Assembly: GCF_014697375.1 (NCBI RefSeq)
Contig: NZ_JACJRS010000063.1
Span: 1 to 32,360 of the forward strand
Direction of reading: 5' to 3'
Origin: Phormidium sp. FACHB-1136
Lineage (GTDB): Bacteria; Cyanobacteriota; Cyanobacteriia; Phormidesmidales; Phormidesmidaceae
Length of the DNA stretch: 32,360 nucleotides
The notes beneath the pieces were generated by a model that was not told where the DNA came from, did not search any database, and saw nothing but the letters and a program-made list of their open reading frames with translations. Shown piece after piece: positions 8,677-17,742 of the stretch (position 1 is the first letter of the stretch; each line of letters begins with the position of its first letter). Both the position numbers and the translations under genes were made by a program.

Positions 8677-9006
8677 CTAGCCGGGGGGAAAATCGGGCAG
8701 GGGCACCTCTGGGGTAAGGGTATCCTGCACTAGCACAAAGGGTTGTACGATCAACGACTGAAACCGCTTGCCCCAGGTCTGTCCCCATTCCTCAAGCTGC
8801 ATCGGTGTGGGTTTGGCGATCAGCGCTTCGGCCAGCCAACGGTTGACGGTCGCCACATCATCGGTGGCAATGGCCACCCCCACCTCGGCCAAGTCCAGCC
8901 TTTCATCCACCAACACCACCGCCCCTCGATCCGCGTGGGGACTGAGCCACCGCCATTCCGCTGGCCCCACCATTTCGGTTAGTTCGGCTTTTAGGTCTTG
9001 GGTCAT
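8677..9006 (-). CDS. DUF2288 family protein
   Basis: This is a small soluble protein of about 109 residues from the ATG at 9006-9004; an upstream in-frame TTG at 9015 is less likely. It contains WRWLSPHADRGAVVLV, DLAEVGVAIA and LIAKPTPMQLEEW, the conserved blocks of DUF2288, found widely in cyanobacteria and gammaproteobacteria. No function is established for the family. It is the upstream gene of a tight pair with the AI-2E permease. Confidence 0.88.
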   Translation of the reverse strand: MTQDLKAELTEMVGPAEWRWLSPHADRGAVVLVDERLDLAEVGVAIATDDVATVNRWLAEALIAKPTPMQLEEWGQTWGKRFQSLIVQPFVLVQDTLTPEVPLPDFPPG

Positions 9007-9137
9007 AGATCTCAAGGTGCAATGGAAGGCGGGATCAGGGAGATGGGCTAAAGCGTTGTCTAGGAGATACCGATTAGGGGGTGTCGATGCCTATTACGCT
9101 TCCCTTCCAGGCTATCAGATCGCCCTCGCCCCTGCCC

Positions 9138-9722
9138 CTAGGCTGGGTTCACCTGGCGTAGCTTCCACACCACACTGGAGGCCAGGTTCGTGACGACGTG
9201 AGCCACAATGGGCACCAGCAAATTGCCTGTGAGCACGGCACTGAGGGCCAACAGTAGGCCAATTACCGTTGCCCACACCACGTAGGGCCATTGCTGCAAA
9301 CTGCTGAGGTGCAACACGCCAAAGCTCGCCCCCGACACCAAAATTCCCAGACCATTGAGGCCGATAGCGGGCAGCATCACCCCCCGAAACAGCAGTTCTT
9401 CGCTGAGGCCCGGAAGCAACCCCAGCCATAGTAAATCAGGCCAGCGCAGGGGTTGAAGCACAATTTTCAAATACTCATCCGCACTTTGGCGATAGTGCCC
9501 CCACCCTTCATAGAGCAGGGCGCTGGCCAGGGTAATTCCGCCTCCTAGGGCCATGCCCAGTCCAGCATCGTACCAGGACAGCGTCATCGGGAGCTGCTTA
9601 GTCGGTTCAAAATATAGCCACGCCTTCGCAATTACCAATAGCACCACGGCAGTCACCCCCATGGCTATCAGCACTTGAGCACGGGTCAAGGGTTCCAACG
9701 CAGGGCCGGGGGGCGGGGTCAC
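9138..9722 (-). CDS. CPBP-family intramembrane glutamic protease
   Basis: The 194-residue protein has about five to six predicted membrane helices. The full CPBP (Rce1-like) active-site set is visible: E108-E109 and R113 in SEELLFR, H138 in SFGVLHL, and H175 with N179 in HVVTN. Such enzymes cleave peptides within the membrane; the bacterial substrates are mostly unknown. The start is GTG at 9722-9720 with no good ribosome site, and the in-frame ATG at codon 21 is an alternative. The gene faces away from the LpxB-like gene, with a tandem 7-bp repeat between them. Confidence 0.88.
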   Translation of the reverse strand: MTPPPGPALEPLTRAQVLIAMGVTAVVLLVIAKAWLYFEPTKQLPMTLSWYDAGLGMALGGGITLASALLYEGWGHYRQSADEYLKIVLQPLRWPDLLWLGLLPGLSEELLFRGVMLPAIGLNGLGILVSGASFGVLHLSSLQQWPYVVWATVIGLLLALSAVLTGNLLVPIVAHVVTNLASSVVWKLRQVNPA

Positions 9723-9784
9723 AGGCAGGGGCAGGGCAACGGCACTGTTATTCTAGCGGAGGGAGGAAGGGAGGGGAATTGGCG

Positions 9785-9852
9785 GGGAGTCGGGAGTCGG
9801 GAGTCGGGAGTCGGGAGTCGGGAGTCGGGAGTCGGGAGTCGGGAGTCGGGAG
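9785..9852. repeat. Heptanucleotide tandem repeat, 9 copies of GGGAGTC plus a partial copy
   Basis: Nine perfect head-to-tail copies of gggagtc are followed by gggag. This is the size class of cyanobacterial short tandemly repeated repetitive (STRR) sequences. The array ends 18 bp before the ATG of the LpxB-like gene and lies 62 bp upstream of the divergent CPBP protease start. Each unit contains GGGAG, a Shine-Dalgarno-like core on the plus strand. Confidence 0.95.
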
Positions 9853-9870
9853 AAGAAAGCGTATTTAGGT

Positions 9871-11157
9871 ATGAAGCATTTGGATATTCTGATTTTGTCC
9901 AATGGGCCGGGGGAAATTTCGACCTGGGTGCGGCCCGTGGTGCAGGCATTGCGGGCGCAGGTTTCGGCGGATCAGACTCTCCGCATTTCCGTGGTGTTGT
10001 CCCCTTGTACTAATGCCTCTGGGCGGGAGGCGGCGATGGCGGCGCAAATTCCGGGGGTGGATCGGGTGCAGGGAGCGGCGCATTTTTTCCCGTTTTTGCT
10101 GTGGGGTAAAACGGCTGAACCTTGGGACTGGTGGCCGAACGGCGTTGTCCTATTTCTGGGTGGCGATCAGGTCTATTCGGTGATTTTGGGGCGACGGTTG
10201 GGCTATCGCACCGTGATCTACGCCGAGTGGGAGGCCCGTTGGCATCGCTGGGTGGACGGCATCGCTTGTATGACTCCCGGCATCGTAGACGCGGCTCCGG
10301 CCCCGTTTCGCCACAAATGCCAGGTCATTGGCGACCTGATGGCCGATGTGGCCCCCGCCAGCGACACCCTGTCCGACCTGCGAAATACGCTAAACCTTCA
10401 GCCCGGCGAGGTTTTGGTGGGGATCATGCCCGGTTCCAAGGCCAATAAGCTGAGCGTGGGCCTCCCCTTTTGTTTGGCCACCGCCGCCGCCCTTCGTCGC
10501 CAGTATCCCCAGGTGCGGTTTGTGATTCCCGTTGCGCCCCTGTTGACCCTGGAATCCCTGGCCCAGTTTGCCGATGCCCAACACAATCCTGATACGCAAC
10601 TGTTTGAGGGCACCACCACCGCCGAGTTAGTGGTGGCCCCCAATGCCCTGCCTAGCCTACGCACCGCCGATGGCCTGGAGGTGGCCCTGTGGCAACGCCA
10701 ACCCGCCTACGATCTGATGAGCCAGTTTCAGCTATGTCTCACCACCGTGGGAGCCAACACCGCTGAACTGGGGTCTTTGGGGGTGCCGATGATCGTGCTG
10801 CTGCCCACCCAAAAGCTATCGGCGATGAAGGCGTGGGACGGCATTCCGGGGTTGCTGGCCAACTTGCCCCTAGTGGGGGATGCCTTTGCCAAGGCGATCA
10901 ATACCGTAATTTTGCGGCAGATTCATAAAGAAGGCCGTTTGTTTGCATGGCCGAATCTGTGGGCCAAGGCGGAAATTGTGCCAGAATTGCTCGGCCCCCT
11001 CAGCCCCCAGGCCGTCGCTGACCAAGCGGCGGACTACCTCACCCAACCCCACACCCTAGCGGCCATGCGGGAAAACCTGCGGGCCGTTCGTGGCCCCGCC
11101 GGAGCCGCCCGCCGCCTCGCCGAAATTGTGTTAGACATCGCCCAGGATCGCCCATGA
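9871..11157 (+). CDS. Lipid-A-disaccharide synthase-related glycosyltransferase
   Basis: The 428-residue protein begins with ILSNGPGEISTWVRPVV, the start of the LpxB (GT19)-like fold, and has FLGGDQVYS, MPGSKANKLSVGLPF and TTVGANTAELGSLGVPM, corresponding to the nucleotide-sugar-binding half. It belongs to the cyanobacterial/plastid LpxB-related group rather than canonical LpxB, so a role in lipid or envelope glycosylation is plausible but its product is not known. The ATG at 9871 follows the 7-bp repeat array with only a weak AGG before it. Its stop overlaps the start of the next gene by four bases (ATGA), so the two are probably translationally coupled. Confidence 0.85.
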   Translation: MKHLDILILSNGPGEISTWVRPVVQALRAQVSADQTLRISVVLSPCTNASGREAAMAAQIPGVDRVQGAAHFFPFLLWGKTAEPWDWWPNGVVLFLGGDQVYSVILGRRLGYRTVIYAEWEARWHRWVDGIACMTPGIVDAAPAPFRHKCQVIGDLMADVAPASDTLSDLRNTLNLQPGEVLVGIMPGSKANKLSVGLPFCLATAAALRRQYPQVRFVIPVAPLLTLESLAQFADAQHNPDTQLFEGTTTAELVVAPNALPSLRTADGLEVALWQRQPAYDLMSQFQLCLTTVGANTAELGSLGVPMIVLLPTQKLSAMKAWDGIPGLLANLPLVGDAFAKAINTVILRQIHKEGRLFAWPNLWAKAEIVPELLGPLSPQAVADQAADYLTQPHTLAAMRENLRAVRGPAGAARRLAEIVLDIAQDRP

Positions 11158-13736
11158 ACCGTCTAGGCCTTGGGTCTCGCCTTCGATGGCCCCAAAGACC
11201 GTCTCGCAACCGAGTCCGTAAAACACCCTGGCGGCGTTGGTCTTTAGGGCTGTTGGCCCTTTGGACGGGGTTGATGGGTTTGGCCTGGGGCTGGTTTGGG
11301 GCCATGACGGCTCCGATGGCGGGCCAAGTGCCTCATGCTCTGGCGATTACGCCCCCCCATCTGACGGGCCAAACTCTGGAGAGCCCAACCCTAGAAGCCC
11401 GGAATACCGAATTTTCGGACATCTGGACGACACCGCTACCGATTCAACCCACCCCGCCCCAGAACTACCTCCCCGTGGCGGATTGGGCGGGGCGGTTGAT
11501 GTTGCCGGATCAAGCTACCGCCGAGGCCAGTGGTACGGACTGGGTGTGGATGGAGGTCTTGACCAGCCCCGATGCGGCGTGGATTGGGCAGCGGGTGCGG
11601 CTGGGCTGGCAGGATACGCCGGAAACCCAGACCTTTTTGACCCTAGTCACTCGCGGCATTGAGTTCAACGCCGCCGCCCTAGGGAGTCTCGCCAAGGGCA
11701 TTGTTCACCCCACTCGGCTGAATGGCTGGGCCAAGGTGGGGCCGCTGCAATCCTTAGCTGGAACTCGATCCCAGGACGATATGCTGGTGGCATTGCCCCC
11801 GGTGGTGCTGGGCCAGCCCGACCCGGAGGGCCACCCGGTGCTACTCATCGACGCCATGCCAACCCAAATCCCAGAGCGGTTCTATGGGTTGGTGCAAATC
11901 CTAGGGCCAGTGGCGGATGGGCCTAGGCCCGATCAGTGCCCTGGTCGAGAGGTGTGCCCAAGCGACTTGGTGCAGGTGCGACACTACAACCCCGCCAGCC
12001 AAGCCTTTGATGGCCCCACGGAAACCGTTCACCTACCCCAGGTGCCCGCCCACCCCAGAACGGGCGTGTTTCAGTCTACCCCCCAGGAGTTGGCCCAGTC
12101 CTCCGCTGGAGAAGCGGGCTGGTATCTCTATGGTGCCCCCGATGCCACGGGTACCCTGGTGGTGCGATCCATCGTGCCCCGGCGGCTGTTTCAGCTTCAG
12201 CCCCAGCAGTTGCTCGTAGGGCAAGCCCAAGGGCTGAACCATATTCGCTTTGGCAATTGGCGCAATACCCCCCAGCGCAAGGGGCAGATCAGTTCGGTGT
12301 TGGTGCAGGCCAAGGCCAATCCGGAAGAAAGCACGGTAAACCCAACCTGGGCGGTGGGGGATCGCCTGTTGCTGCTGCATCTCTTTGGCGGCATTGGCGG
12401 CGACCTGGCGGAACCGCGCTCGGTACCGGGCACCGTCACGGGGCACTTTGCCTTTGGCCTGGGGGAAGTTGTCACCGATCCCTTCACCCAGGAACCCCAG
12501 CTACGGCTGATTTACGACCAGGTGTATTCCCACAACGCCCAGGGTATTGTGGCGGGACGCACCCTGTGGGCGGAATATAGCGGCAACCTGAAGCGAGGCT
12601 GGCTGGGCACCCGTCCCATCGGGGATGCCCTGGTGTTGCTCCCCGCCCTCAGCCACACCTATACCCTGGGCGACCTCACCTTTTCACCCCTGACCGAACT
12701 GGAGCGGCAACTGACGGTGATGATGGCCCGCTACCGCACGGGGGATGGCACCGGAGCCTCCATCGTCACCCCGGCCCAGTCCTGTGTGCAGGATTCCAGT
12801 CAGGCGCTCTACGAAACTATTCGGGTATTGCGCAACCAGGTTAGCCGTTCGCCCTTGGCTACGGAGTGGCTGGCCAATCACCCCAACGATCCCCAAACCG
12901 CCCTATTTCAGGACTTAGTGGCCCTCAGCCAACGTCTACAGGGCCAATTAGTGCCCCTCGGTATGGTGCGGCCCGACTGGCGTGACAATGCCTCCGTGCT
13001 CACGGGGATTGAAGAGGTGACGACCGTGGACACCGAAGCGGCAGGCCGTTTTGCCAACCAAACTACCTGGCTGAACAATCTCCTGAGCTGGCGCACCGTC
13101 ATTCCCCGCGTAGCCTACGACAACATGGCCGCCATTTTCCTTCAGCAGGGCGCGGATCTTTGGTTCCTCGGCACCTACCAAGTGGGCGGCGCAGATCCCA
13201 CCCTTCTGCCCCTGGCCCCCACGCCGCTGTTTGGCGATTTCGTCGTAATTCCCGTCGCCTTTTCCAGGTTGATCGAGTCCCTGGCGATGCCCTCGGGTGG
13301 GGAAGTGCTGATGGCGCTCCTAGGGTTAGGGCTGTTTGGGCTGATTCAAGCCCGCCTGCCCGCTGCGGTCTTGCCCCATCCTCCGCCCTCTTTCCTCGCG
13401 GCCCTGATCGCCCTATTTAGCCCCGTCCTTTGGCAAGAACTGCTGTTTCGGGTGTTGCTCTTGCCCCACCCCAGCGAGGGCGTGAGACCCCTGATGGTGG
13501 GGCTTTGGGCCATGGTCAGCCTGGGGCTGTGGTGGGCCTACCATGCTCTGCAACAGCGGCGTTGGACATCGGATCCATTATCCCTGTCGTCCCTCGGTCG
13601 TCCCCTAGTGGTCGGTCTGTTGACCACCCTCCTTTACTTGGCCACGGGATCACTCTTGATCGGGGTGGGTTTCCACTGGGGTACCGGGTGGCTCAGCCAA
13701 GGGAGGCTATGGCGATCCACGAGTTCCCCGTCCTAA
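11154..13736 (+). CDS. Large membrane protein with degenerate C-terminal CPBP domain
   Basis: The 860-residue protein has an N-terminal membrane anchor (about 28-55) and a long predicted extracytoplasmic region (~60-690) that I cannot assign to a family. It ends in a hydrophobic domain (~710-850) resembling CPBP proteases. The active-site pattern is altered: W760-Q761-E762-L-L-F-R766 replaces EExxxR, H797 in WAYH is kept, and H841 is kept in FHWGTG, but the partner Asn at +4 is Gly845. It may be a non-classical or inactive family member acting as a scaffold. The gene overlaps the LpxB-like gene by 4 bp, suggesting a shared envelope function, which is inference. Confidence 0.75.
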   Translation: MNRLGLGSRLRWPQRPSRNRVRKTPWRRWSLGLLALWTGLMGLAWGWFGAMTAPMAGQVPHALAITPPHLTGQTLESPTLEARNTEFSDIWTTPLPIQPTPPQNYLPVADWAGRLMLPDQATAEASGTDWVWMEVLTSPDAAWIGQRVRLGWQDTPETQTFLTLVTRGIEFNAAALGSLAKGIVHPTRLNGWAKVGPLQSLAGTRSQDDMLVALPPVVLGQPDPEGHPVLLIDAMPTQIPERFYGLVQILGPVADGPRPDQCPGREVCPSDLVQVRHYNPASQAFDGPTETVHLPQVPAHPRTGVFQSTPQELAQSSAGEAGWYLYGAPDATGTLVVRSIVPRRLFQLQPQQLLVGQAQGLNHIRFGNWRNTPQRKGQISSVLVQAKANPEESTVNPTWAVGDRLLLLHLFGGIGGDLAEPRSVPGTVTGHFAFGLGEVVTDPFTQEPQLRLIYDQVYSHNAQGIVAGRTLWAEYSGNLKRGWLGTRPIGDALVLLPALSHTYTLGDLTFSPLTELERQLTVMMARYRTGDGTGASIVTPAQSCVQDSSQALYETIRVLRNQVSRSPLATEWLANHPNDPQTALFQDLVALSQRLQGQLVPLGMVRPDWRDNASVLTGIEEVTTVDTEAAGRFANQTTWLNNLLSWRTVIPRVAYDNMAAIFLQQGADLWFLGTYQVGGADPTLLPLAPTPLFGDFVVIPVAFSRLIESLAMPSGGEVLMALLGLGLFGLIQARLPAAVLPHPPPSFLAALIALFSPVLWQELLFRVLLLPHPSEGVRPLMVGLWAMVSLGLWWAYHALQQRRWTSDPLSLSSLGRPLVVGLLTTLLYLATGSLLIGVGFHWGTGWLSQGRLWRSTSSPS

Positions 13737-13882
13737 CTCGGTTCAATTCCTCCACCCATGGGGGAATCGGCCTGGGATCAACCTATTCTGAGGATTGAAT
13801 TTTCTAGGGATCGTCTGCCCCCATAGGAGGGAAAACCAGCGGCCAACAGGTTAGGCTAGGAACGTTGGTTACCTCCTCGGCT

Positions 13883-15271
13883 ATGCAAACATCGGAGACT
13901 TCGCCCTCGGTTGCCCCCTCCTCTTTGGCCCCCGCGTCGCCGCCCTGTGCCGATGGCTTCGATGCCCTGCATCCCCCCAGCCCCGACCTGATCAATGCCT
14001 GTGTTCACTGTGGCTTCTGCCTCACCACCTGCCCCAGCTATCGGGTGATTGGCAAGGAGATGGATTCCCCACGGGGCCGCATCTACCTGATGGACGCCAT
14101 CAACCAAGGGGAAGCGCCCCTGTCTCCGGCTTCGGTGCAGCATTTTGATTCCTGCCTGGGCTGCTTGGCCTGTACCACGGCCTGTCCCTCCGGTGTGCAG
14201 TACGACCAACTAATCGCCGCCGTGCGTCCCCAGGTGCAGCGCAACCACCCCCGCACCCTGCCTGAAACGTTGCTGCGTGCCCTCATTTTTAACCTGTTTC
14301 CCTATCCCAATCGGCTGCGGCTAACGGCGGGGCCGCTGTATCTGTATCAAAAGCTGGGTTTGTCGAAGCTGGTGCAGCAAACGGGCCTGTTGCCCAAAAT
14401 TTCTCCGAATCTAGCGGCGATGGAGTCTCTGTTGCCCTCGGTGACCGCCGACAGTTTCCGCGACCTCGTGCCGGAGGTGATCCCAGCGGCAGGGGAAAAG
14501 CGCTATCGGGTGGGAATGTTGCTGGGCTGTGTGCAGCGGGTCTTTTTCTCCGATGTGAATGCCGCCACAGCCAGAGTCCTAAGCGCCAACGGCTGTGAGG
14601 TGGTGGTGCCCCGCAACCAGGGCTGTTGTGCCGCCCTGCCCGCCCACCAAGGAGAATCGGCCCAGGCCGAAACCCTGGCCCGCCAGATGATTGATATCTT
14701 TGAAGCCGCTCAGGTGGACTATGTGGTGATCAATGCCGCTGGCTGTGGCCACACCCTGAAGGAATACGGTCACATCTTGCAAGACGACCCCGCCTACCGC
14801 AACCGTGCCCAAACCTTTTCGGCCCAGGTGCGCGATATCAACGAGTTTCTGGCGGAAATCGGCCTCACCGCCCCCCTGCATCCCCTCACCGAGGGCGAAC
14901 TCCCCATCGTGTTCCAGGATGCCTGCCACCTGATCCACGGCCAAAAAATCAGCCTCCAGCCCCGCCAATTGCTGCGCCAAATCCCCGGCGTCACCCTGCG
15001 CGAACCCGTGGATGCGGCCCTCTGCTGCGGCAGTGCTGGGGTCTACAATATGCTGCAACCGCAGGTGGCCGAAGAACTGGGTCAAATGAAGGTGACCAAT
15101 CTGGTCAACACCGGAGCCCAACTCATTGCGTCCCCCAATCCGGGCTGCTCCCTACAAATTCAAAAGCACCTCGCCCACCAGGGTCACAGGATGCCCTTAG
15201 TGCATCCCATCGAACTGTTGGATGCTTCCATCCAGCAAAAGCCCCTCACCGACCTGACTAAGAATCGCTAG
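13883..15271 (+). CDS. (Fe-S)-binding oxidoreductase subunit, GlcF-like
   Basis: The protein is 462 residues from the ATG at 13883 (an in-frame TTG at 13865 would add six). It carries two [4Fe-4S] motifs, C40xxC43xxC46xxxC50 and C91xxC94xxC97xxxC101, and then two cysteine-rich CCG domains with GCCAALPAHQGE and CCGSAGVYNML. This is the layout of the glycolate oxidase iron-sulfur subunit GlcF and related heterodisulfide-reductase-like proteins. The family passes electrons from a flavoprotein partner (GlcD/GlcE) oxidising glycolate or lactate. No such partner gene is adjacent. A strong hairpin follows the stop codon. Confidence 0.85.
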   Translation: MQTSETSPSVAPSSLAPASPPCADGFDALHPPSPDLINACVHCGFCLTTCPSYRVIGKEMDSPRGRIYLMDAINQGEAPLSPASVQHFDSCLGCLACTTACPSGVQYDQLIAAVRPQVQRNHPRTLPETLLRALIFNLFPYPNRLRLTAGPLYLYQKLGLSKLVQQTGLLPKISPNLAAMESLLPSVTADSFRDLVPEVIPAAGEKRYRVGMLLGCVQRVFFSDVNAATARVLSANGCEVVVPRNQGCCAALPAHQGESAQAETLARQMIDIFEAAQVDYVVINAAGCGHTLKEYGHILQDDPAYRNRAQTFSAQVRDINEFLAEIGLTAPLHPLTEGELPIVFQDACHLIHGQKISLQPRQLLRQIPGVTLREPVDAALCCGSAGVYNMLQPQVAEELGQMKVTNLVNTGAQLIASPNPGCSLQIQKHLAHQGHRMPLVHPIELLDASIQQKPLTDLTKNR

Positions 15272-15290
15272 TAATGCCGAGGTGATGACG

Positions 15291-15329
15291 CCTAGCCCCC
15301 CGGTTCCTTGAAAGAACCGGGGGGCTAGG
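15291..15329. terminator. 16-bp perfect hairpin between convergent genes
   Basis: The arms cctagccccccggttc (15291-15306) and gaaccggggggctagg (15314-15329) pair perfectly around a 7-base loop. It lies 19 bp after the GlcF-like stop and 17 bp from the end of the convergent protease gene, so it can serve both. It lacks a T run, so it may act as an mRNA 3'-end stabiliser rather than a classical intrinsic terminator. Confidence 0.8.
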
Positions 15330-15346
15330 TTGGATAGCGGGTGGTG

Positions 15347-16645
15347 TTAGTTGGCAGGGGCAGCGGTGACGTTATTGCCAGCACGGGCTTCCTGAATTTC
15401 CTGCACGAGCACATCGAGAGCCGCTGAGTATTGGGGATCGTCTACGGTGCCAATGAGGTCGCGTTCTGAGGCGAGTTGTTCCCGTTGTTCGTCGGTAAGT
15501 TCAACGGCAATATCAGGGTCGATGCCGTGCTTGTTGATATCTCGGCCACTGGGGGTGAGGTATTTGGCCACCGTCACCGCTACCCCAGAGCCATCGGCCA
15601 GACTGCGGACAGATTGCACTAAGCCCTTACCAAAGGTGCGGGTGCCCACCAACACCGCCCGCTGATTATCTTGCAGTGCCCCGGAGAGGATTTCGCTGGC
15701 GCTGGCTGATCCACCATCCACAATCACCACGAGGGGTTTGTTGGTGAGAGCTCGGCTGCTGGCCACTTCCTCGTCTACCACTCCTTGGCGGTTTACGGTG
15801 GAGACAATCGTACCTTCGTTCAACCACATTTGGGCAATGTCGATGCTGGAATAGAGCAAACCACCGGGGTTGGAACGTAGGTCAAGGATGTAGCCCGTCA
15901 CGCCCTGGGCTTCGAGATCTTCGATGGCGGCGCTCATTTCGGTGGCGGCATTGGCACTGAACTGGGTGAGACGAATGTAGCCCACGGATCCCTCTGGCCC
16001 AGTTTGCACGTTGTAGCGCACAGGGTGAATCTCAATGCGGGCGCGGGTAATGGGCACTTCTAAGGTTTCCTCACCCCGACGAATGGTGAGCACCACCTCA
16101 GAGTCTACGGGGCCACGAATCCGGCTAACTGCATCGTTCAGTTCCATACCCTCGGTGGGCTCGCCATCAATCGCTAGGATCACGTCCTTAGATCGAATTC
16201 CGGCCTCAAAGGCGGGGGTATCTTCGATGGGGGCCACCACCACAATTTCCTTGGTTTCTTCGTCCTGGGAAATTTGAATGCCCACCCCGGTCAATTCCCC
16301 GGAGGTGTCAATCTGCATGTTGCGGAACTCTTGGGGATCCATGAAGCGGGTGTAGGGATCCTCAAGCTGTTCCAGCATTTCCCGCACGGCGGCGTAGGCG
16401 GATTCTTGATCGGTATATTCGCGACCGAGATAATCGGTACGCACCGCTTCCCAGTCCACCTGGTTGAAGGTGGCATCGACGTAGTTGCGGTTAATTAGCT
16501 GCCACACTTCGTCAATCAATTCCTTGGGGCTTTCCTCAAAGAAAGCCTTGCTTTGAGACAGATGGATGCCTGCCCCGGTCACGGTTACAGCGGCTACGGC
16601 TAGAGCGGTTGCACCTAACATCAGTCCTCGCTTTGCGATAGTCAT
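15347..16645 (-). CDS. ctpC: C-terminal processing protease (S41), CtpC-like
   Basis: The 432-residue serine protease has an N-terminal signal or anchor (about 7-30), a helical segment ending in DPYTRFMDPQEF, a PDZ domain (~115-195) containing GELTGVGIQI, and an S41 catalytic domain. The catalytic dyad is Ser315 in GGSASASEI and Lys340 in FGKG, separated by 25 residues as in E. coli Tsp and plant D1 protease. Cyanobacteria carry CtpA, CtpB and CtpC; CtpA matures the photosystem II D1 protein. The N-terminal sequence (SPKELIDEVWQLINRNYVD) most resembles the CtpC group, from memory. It probably acts in the periplasm or thylakoid lumen. It is convergent with the GlcF-like gene. Confidence 0.9.
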   Translation of the reverse strand: MTIAKRGLMLGATALAVAAVTVTGAGIHLSQSKAFFEESPKELIDEVWQLINRNYVDATFNQVDWEAVRTDYLGREYTDQESAYAAVREMLEQLEDPYTRFMDPQEFRNMQIDTSGELTGVGIQISQDEETKEIVVVAPIEDTPAFEAGIRSKDVILAIDGEPTEGMELNDAVSRIRGPVDSEVVLTIRRGEETLEVPITRARIEIHPVRYNVQTGPEGSVGYIRLTQFSANAATEMSAAIEDLEAQGVTGYILDLRSNPGGLLYSSIDIAQMWLNEGTIVSTVNRQGVVDEEVASSRALTNKPLVVIVDGGSASASEILSGALQDNQRAVLVGTRTFGKGLVQSVRSLADGSGVAVTVAKYLTPSGRDINKHGIDPDIAVELTDEQREQLASERDLIGTVDDPQYSAALDVLVQEIQEARAGNNVTAAPAN

Positions 16646-16782
16646 GGGAAGTGATTTTGCAGCTAATTACGCCCAATCTAGCACAGACCATCGGGTTGAG
16701 GAGGGGGCAGGGCCAGAGAAGCAACTGTCTCCATGATGAGACCAAATGGAGGAATGGGTGGCGAGACCAGGAGCGTTAGGGG

Positions 16783-17526
16783 TTAAAGGCGAACCTTGGG
16801 GCAGGGACGCGGTTCTCGGGGGGCTAATTCACAGCGCTGGACGAGGCAGGGCTGTTGGTAGGCGGCTTCGGTTTCTAGGGGGGGCGGGGCTTGGCCAAAG
16901 ACCATCTCGCAGCTAAAGTCTTCAAAATTGGGCGTCATGGTGAGGGGAATGCCGAAGTCTTCGGTAAAGAACCGCTGGGTAGGCTGTTTACACAGGTTTA
17001 CACAGAGGCCCACACACTGACTTTCCTCTAAATAGCGACATTTTTTGATGTGAACCCCACTGCGCTGCCGTCGCTGGGTGCCATCCTCGGTGGTGATCTC
17101 CACCTCGGTAACTTCGCAGGGGCCAACCAACCACTCAAAAAGCTGGGTCGCAAACCAGGCATTGAGTTCACACACCAGGCGAGTGGGGGAAAATAGGGTG
17201 CGAATCAGCCACAACACCGGGGCTGGCACCAAGGAACGCAGCACGGTCGCCACCAAAGCCTGTTGTTCTTGGGCGTTGCGCCCCTGCACAATCTGCTTGG
17301 ATAGGGTGACAAAGCCGTCATAGCCCTGGCCCATATCCCGCTGCCCTAGGGCGCTGGCCATTTTGCGCCGAAACAGCCAGATAAACAGGCGATCCAGGCG
17401 GCTGTCATGGTAAATCGTCTTTTCGGTCGCGATGGCATCCGTGGGGCCAAGGCGAGGGGTAGAGGGCGATGGCATAGCAAACCATTGGGCAACTTCATCT
17501 AGGGTAATCGCTGACGCCTCGCTCAT
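16783..17526 (-). CDS. DUF4033 protein, beta-carotene isomerase D27-like
   Basis: The protein is about 247 residues from the ATG at 17526-17524; an upstream in-frame start at 17574 would add 16 poorly conserved residues. The C-terminal half has the DUF4033 core: KKCRYLEESQCVGLCVNLCK, QRFFTEDFGIPLTM and PNFEDFSCEMVFGQ, with a cluster of cysteines that may bind iron. In plants, DWARF27 of this family isomerises all-trans- to 9-cis-beta-carotene for strigolactone synthesis. Cyanobacterial members could isomerise carotenoids, but strigolactone synthesis should not be assumed. The central segment also has a hydrophobic helix that may associate with membranes. Confidence 0.85.
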   Translation of the reverse strand: MSEASAITLDEVAQWFAMPSPSTPRLGPTDAIATEKTIYHDSRLDRLFIWLFRRKMASALGQRDMGQGYDGFVTLSKQIVQGRNAQEQQALVATVLRSLVPAPVLWLIRTLFSPTRLVCELNAWFATQLFEWLVGPCEVTEVEITTEDGTQRRQRSGVHIKKCRYLEESQCVGLCVNLCKQPTQRFFTEDFGIPLTMTPNFEDFSCEMVFGQAPPPLETEAAYQQPCLVQRCELAPREPRPCPKVRL

Positions 17527-17742
17527 GGCCGATGCCTTCCAGGTTTCCTCGCCAACCCAACCCGTAGCCCTCATCCGTGGCCCAATTCACAGATTCGGAC
17601 ATGCGCAGCGTCCGAAAAATAAGCGGTGAATGCCAAGTCAGCACCCACCGCTAGGGACGATTATCGTAGAACAGCCATGTTGGTTGTAGCGATGGCCTTC
17701 AGGGCAGGCAAGATGCCTACCCTACTGAAGTGCCTCCAAAAC

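Noticed and set aside
9785..9852. Possible CRISPR array
   Set aside because: The repeat unit is 7 bp with no spacers, so it is a simple tandem repeat.
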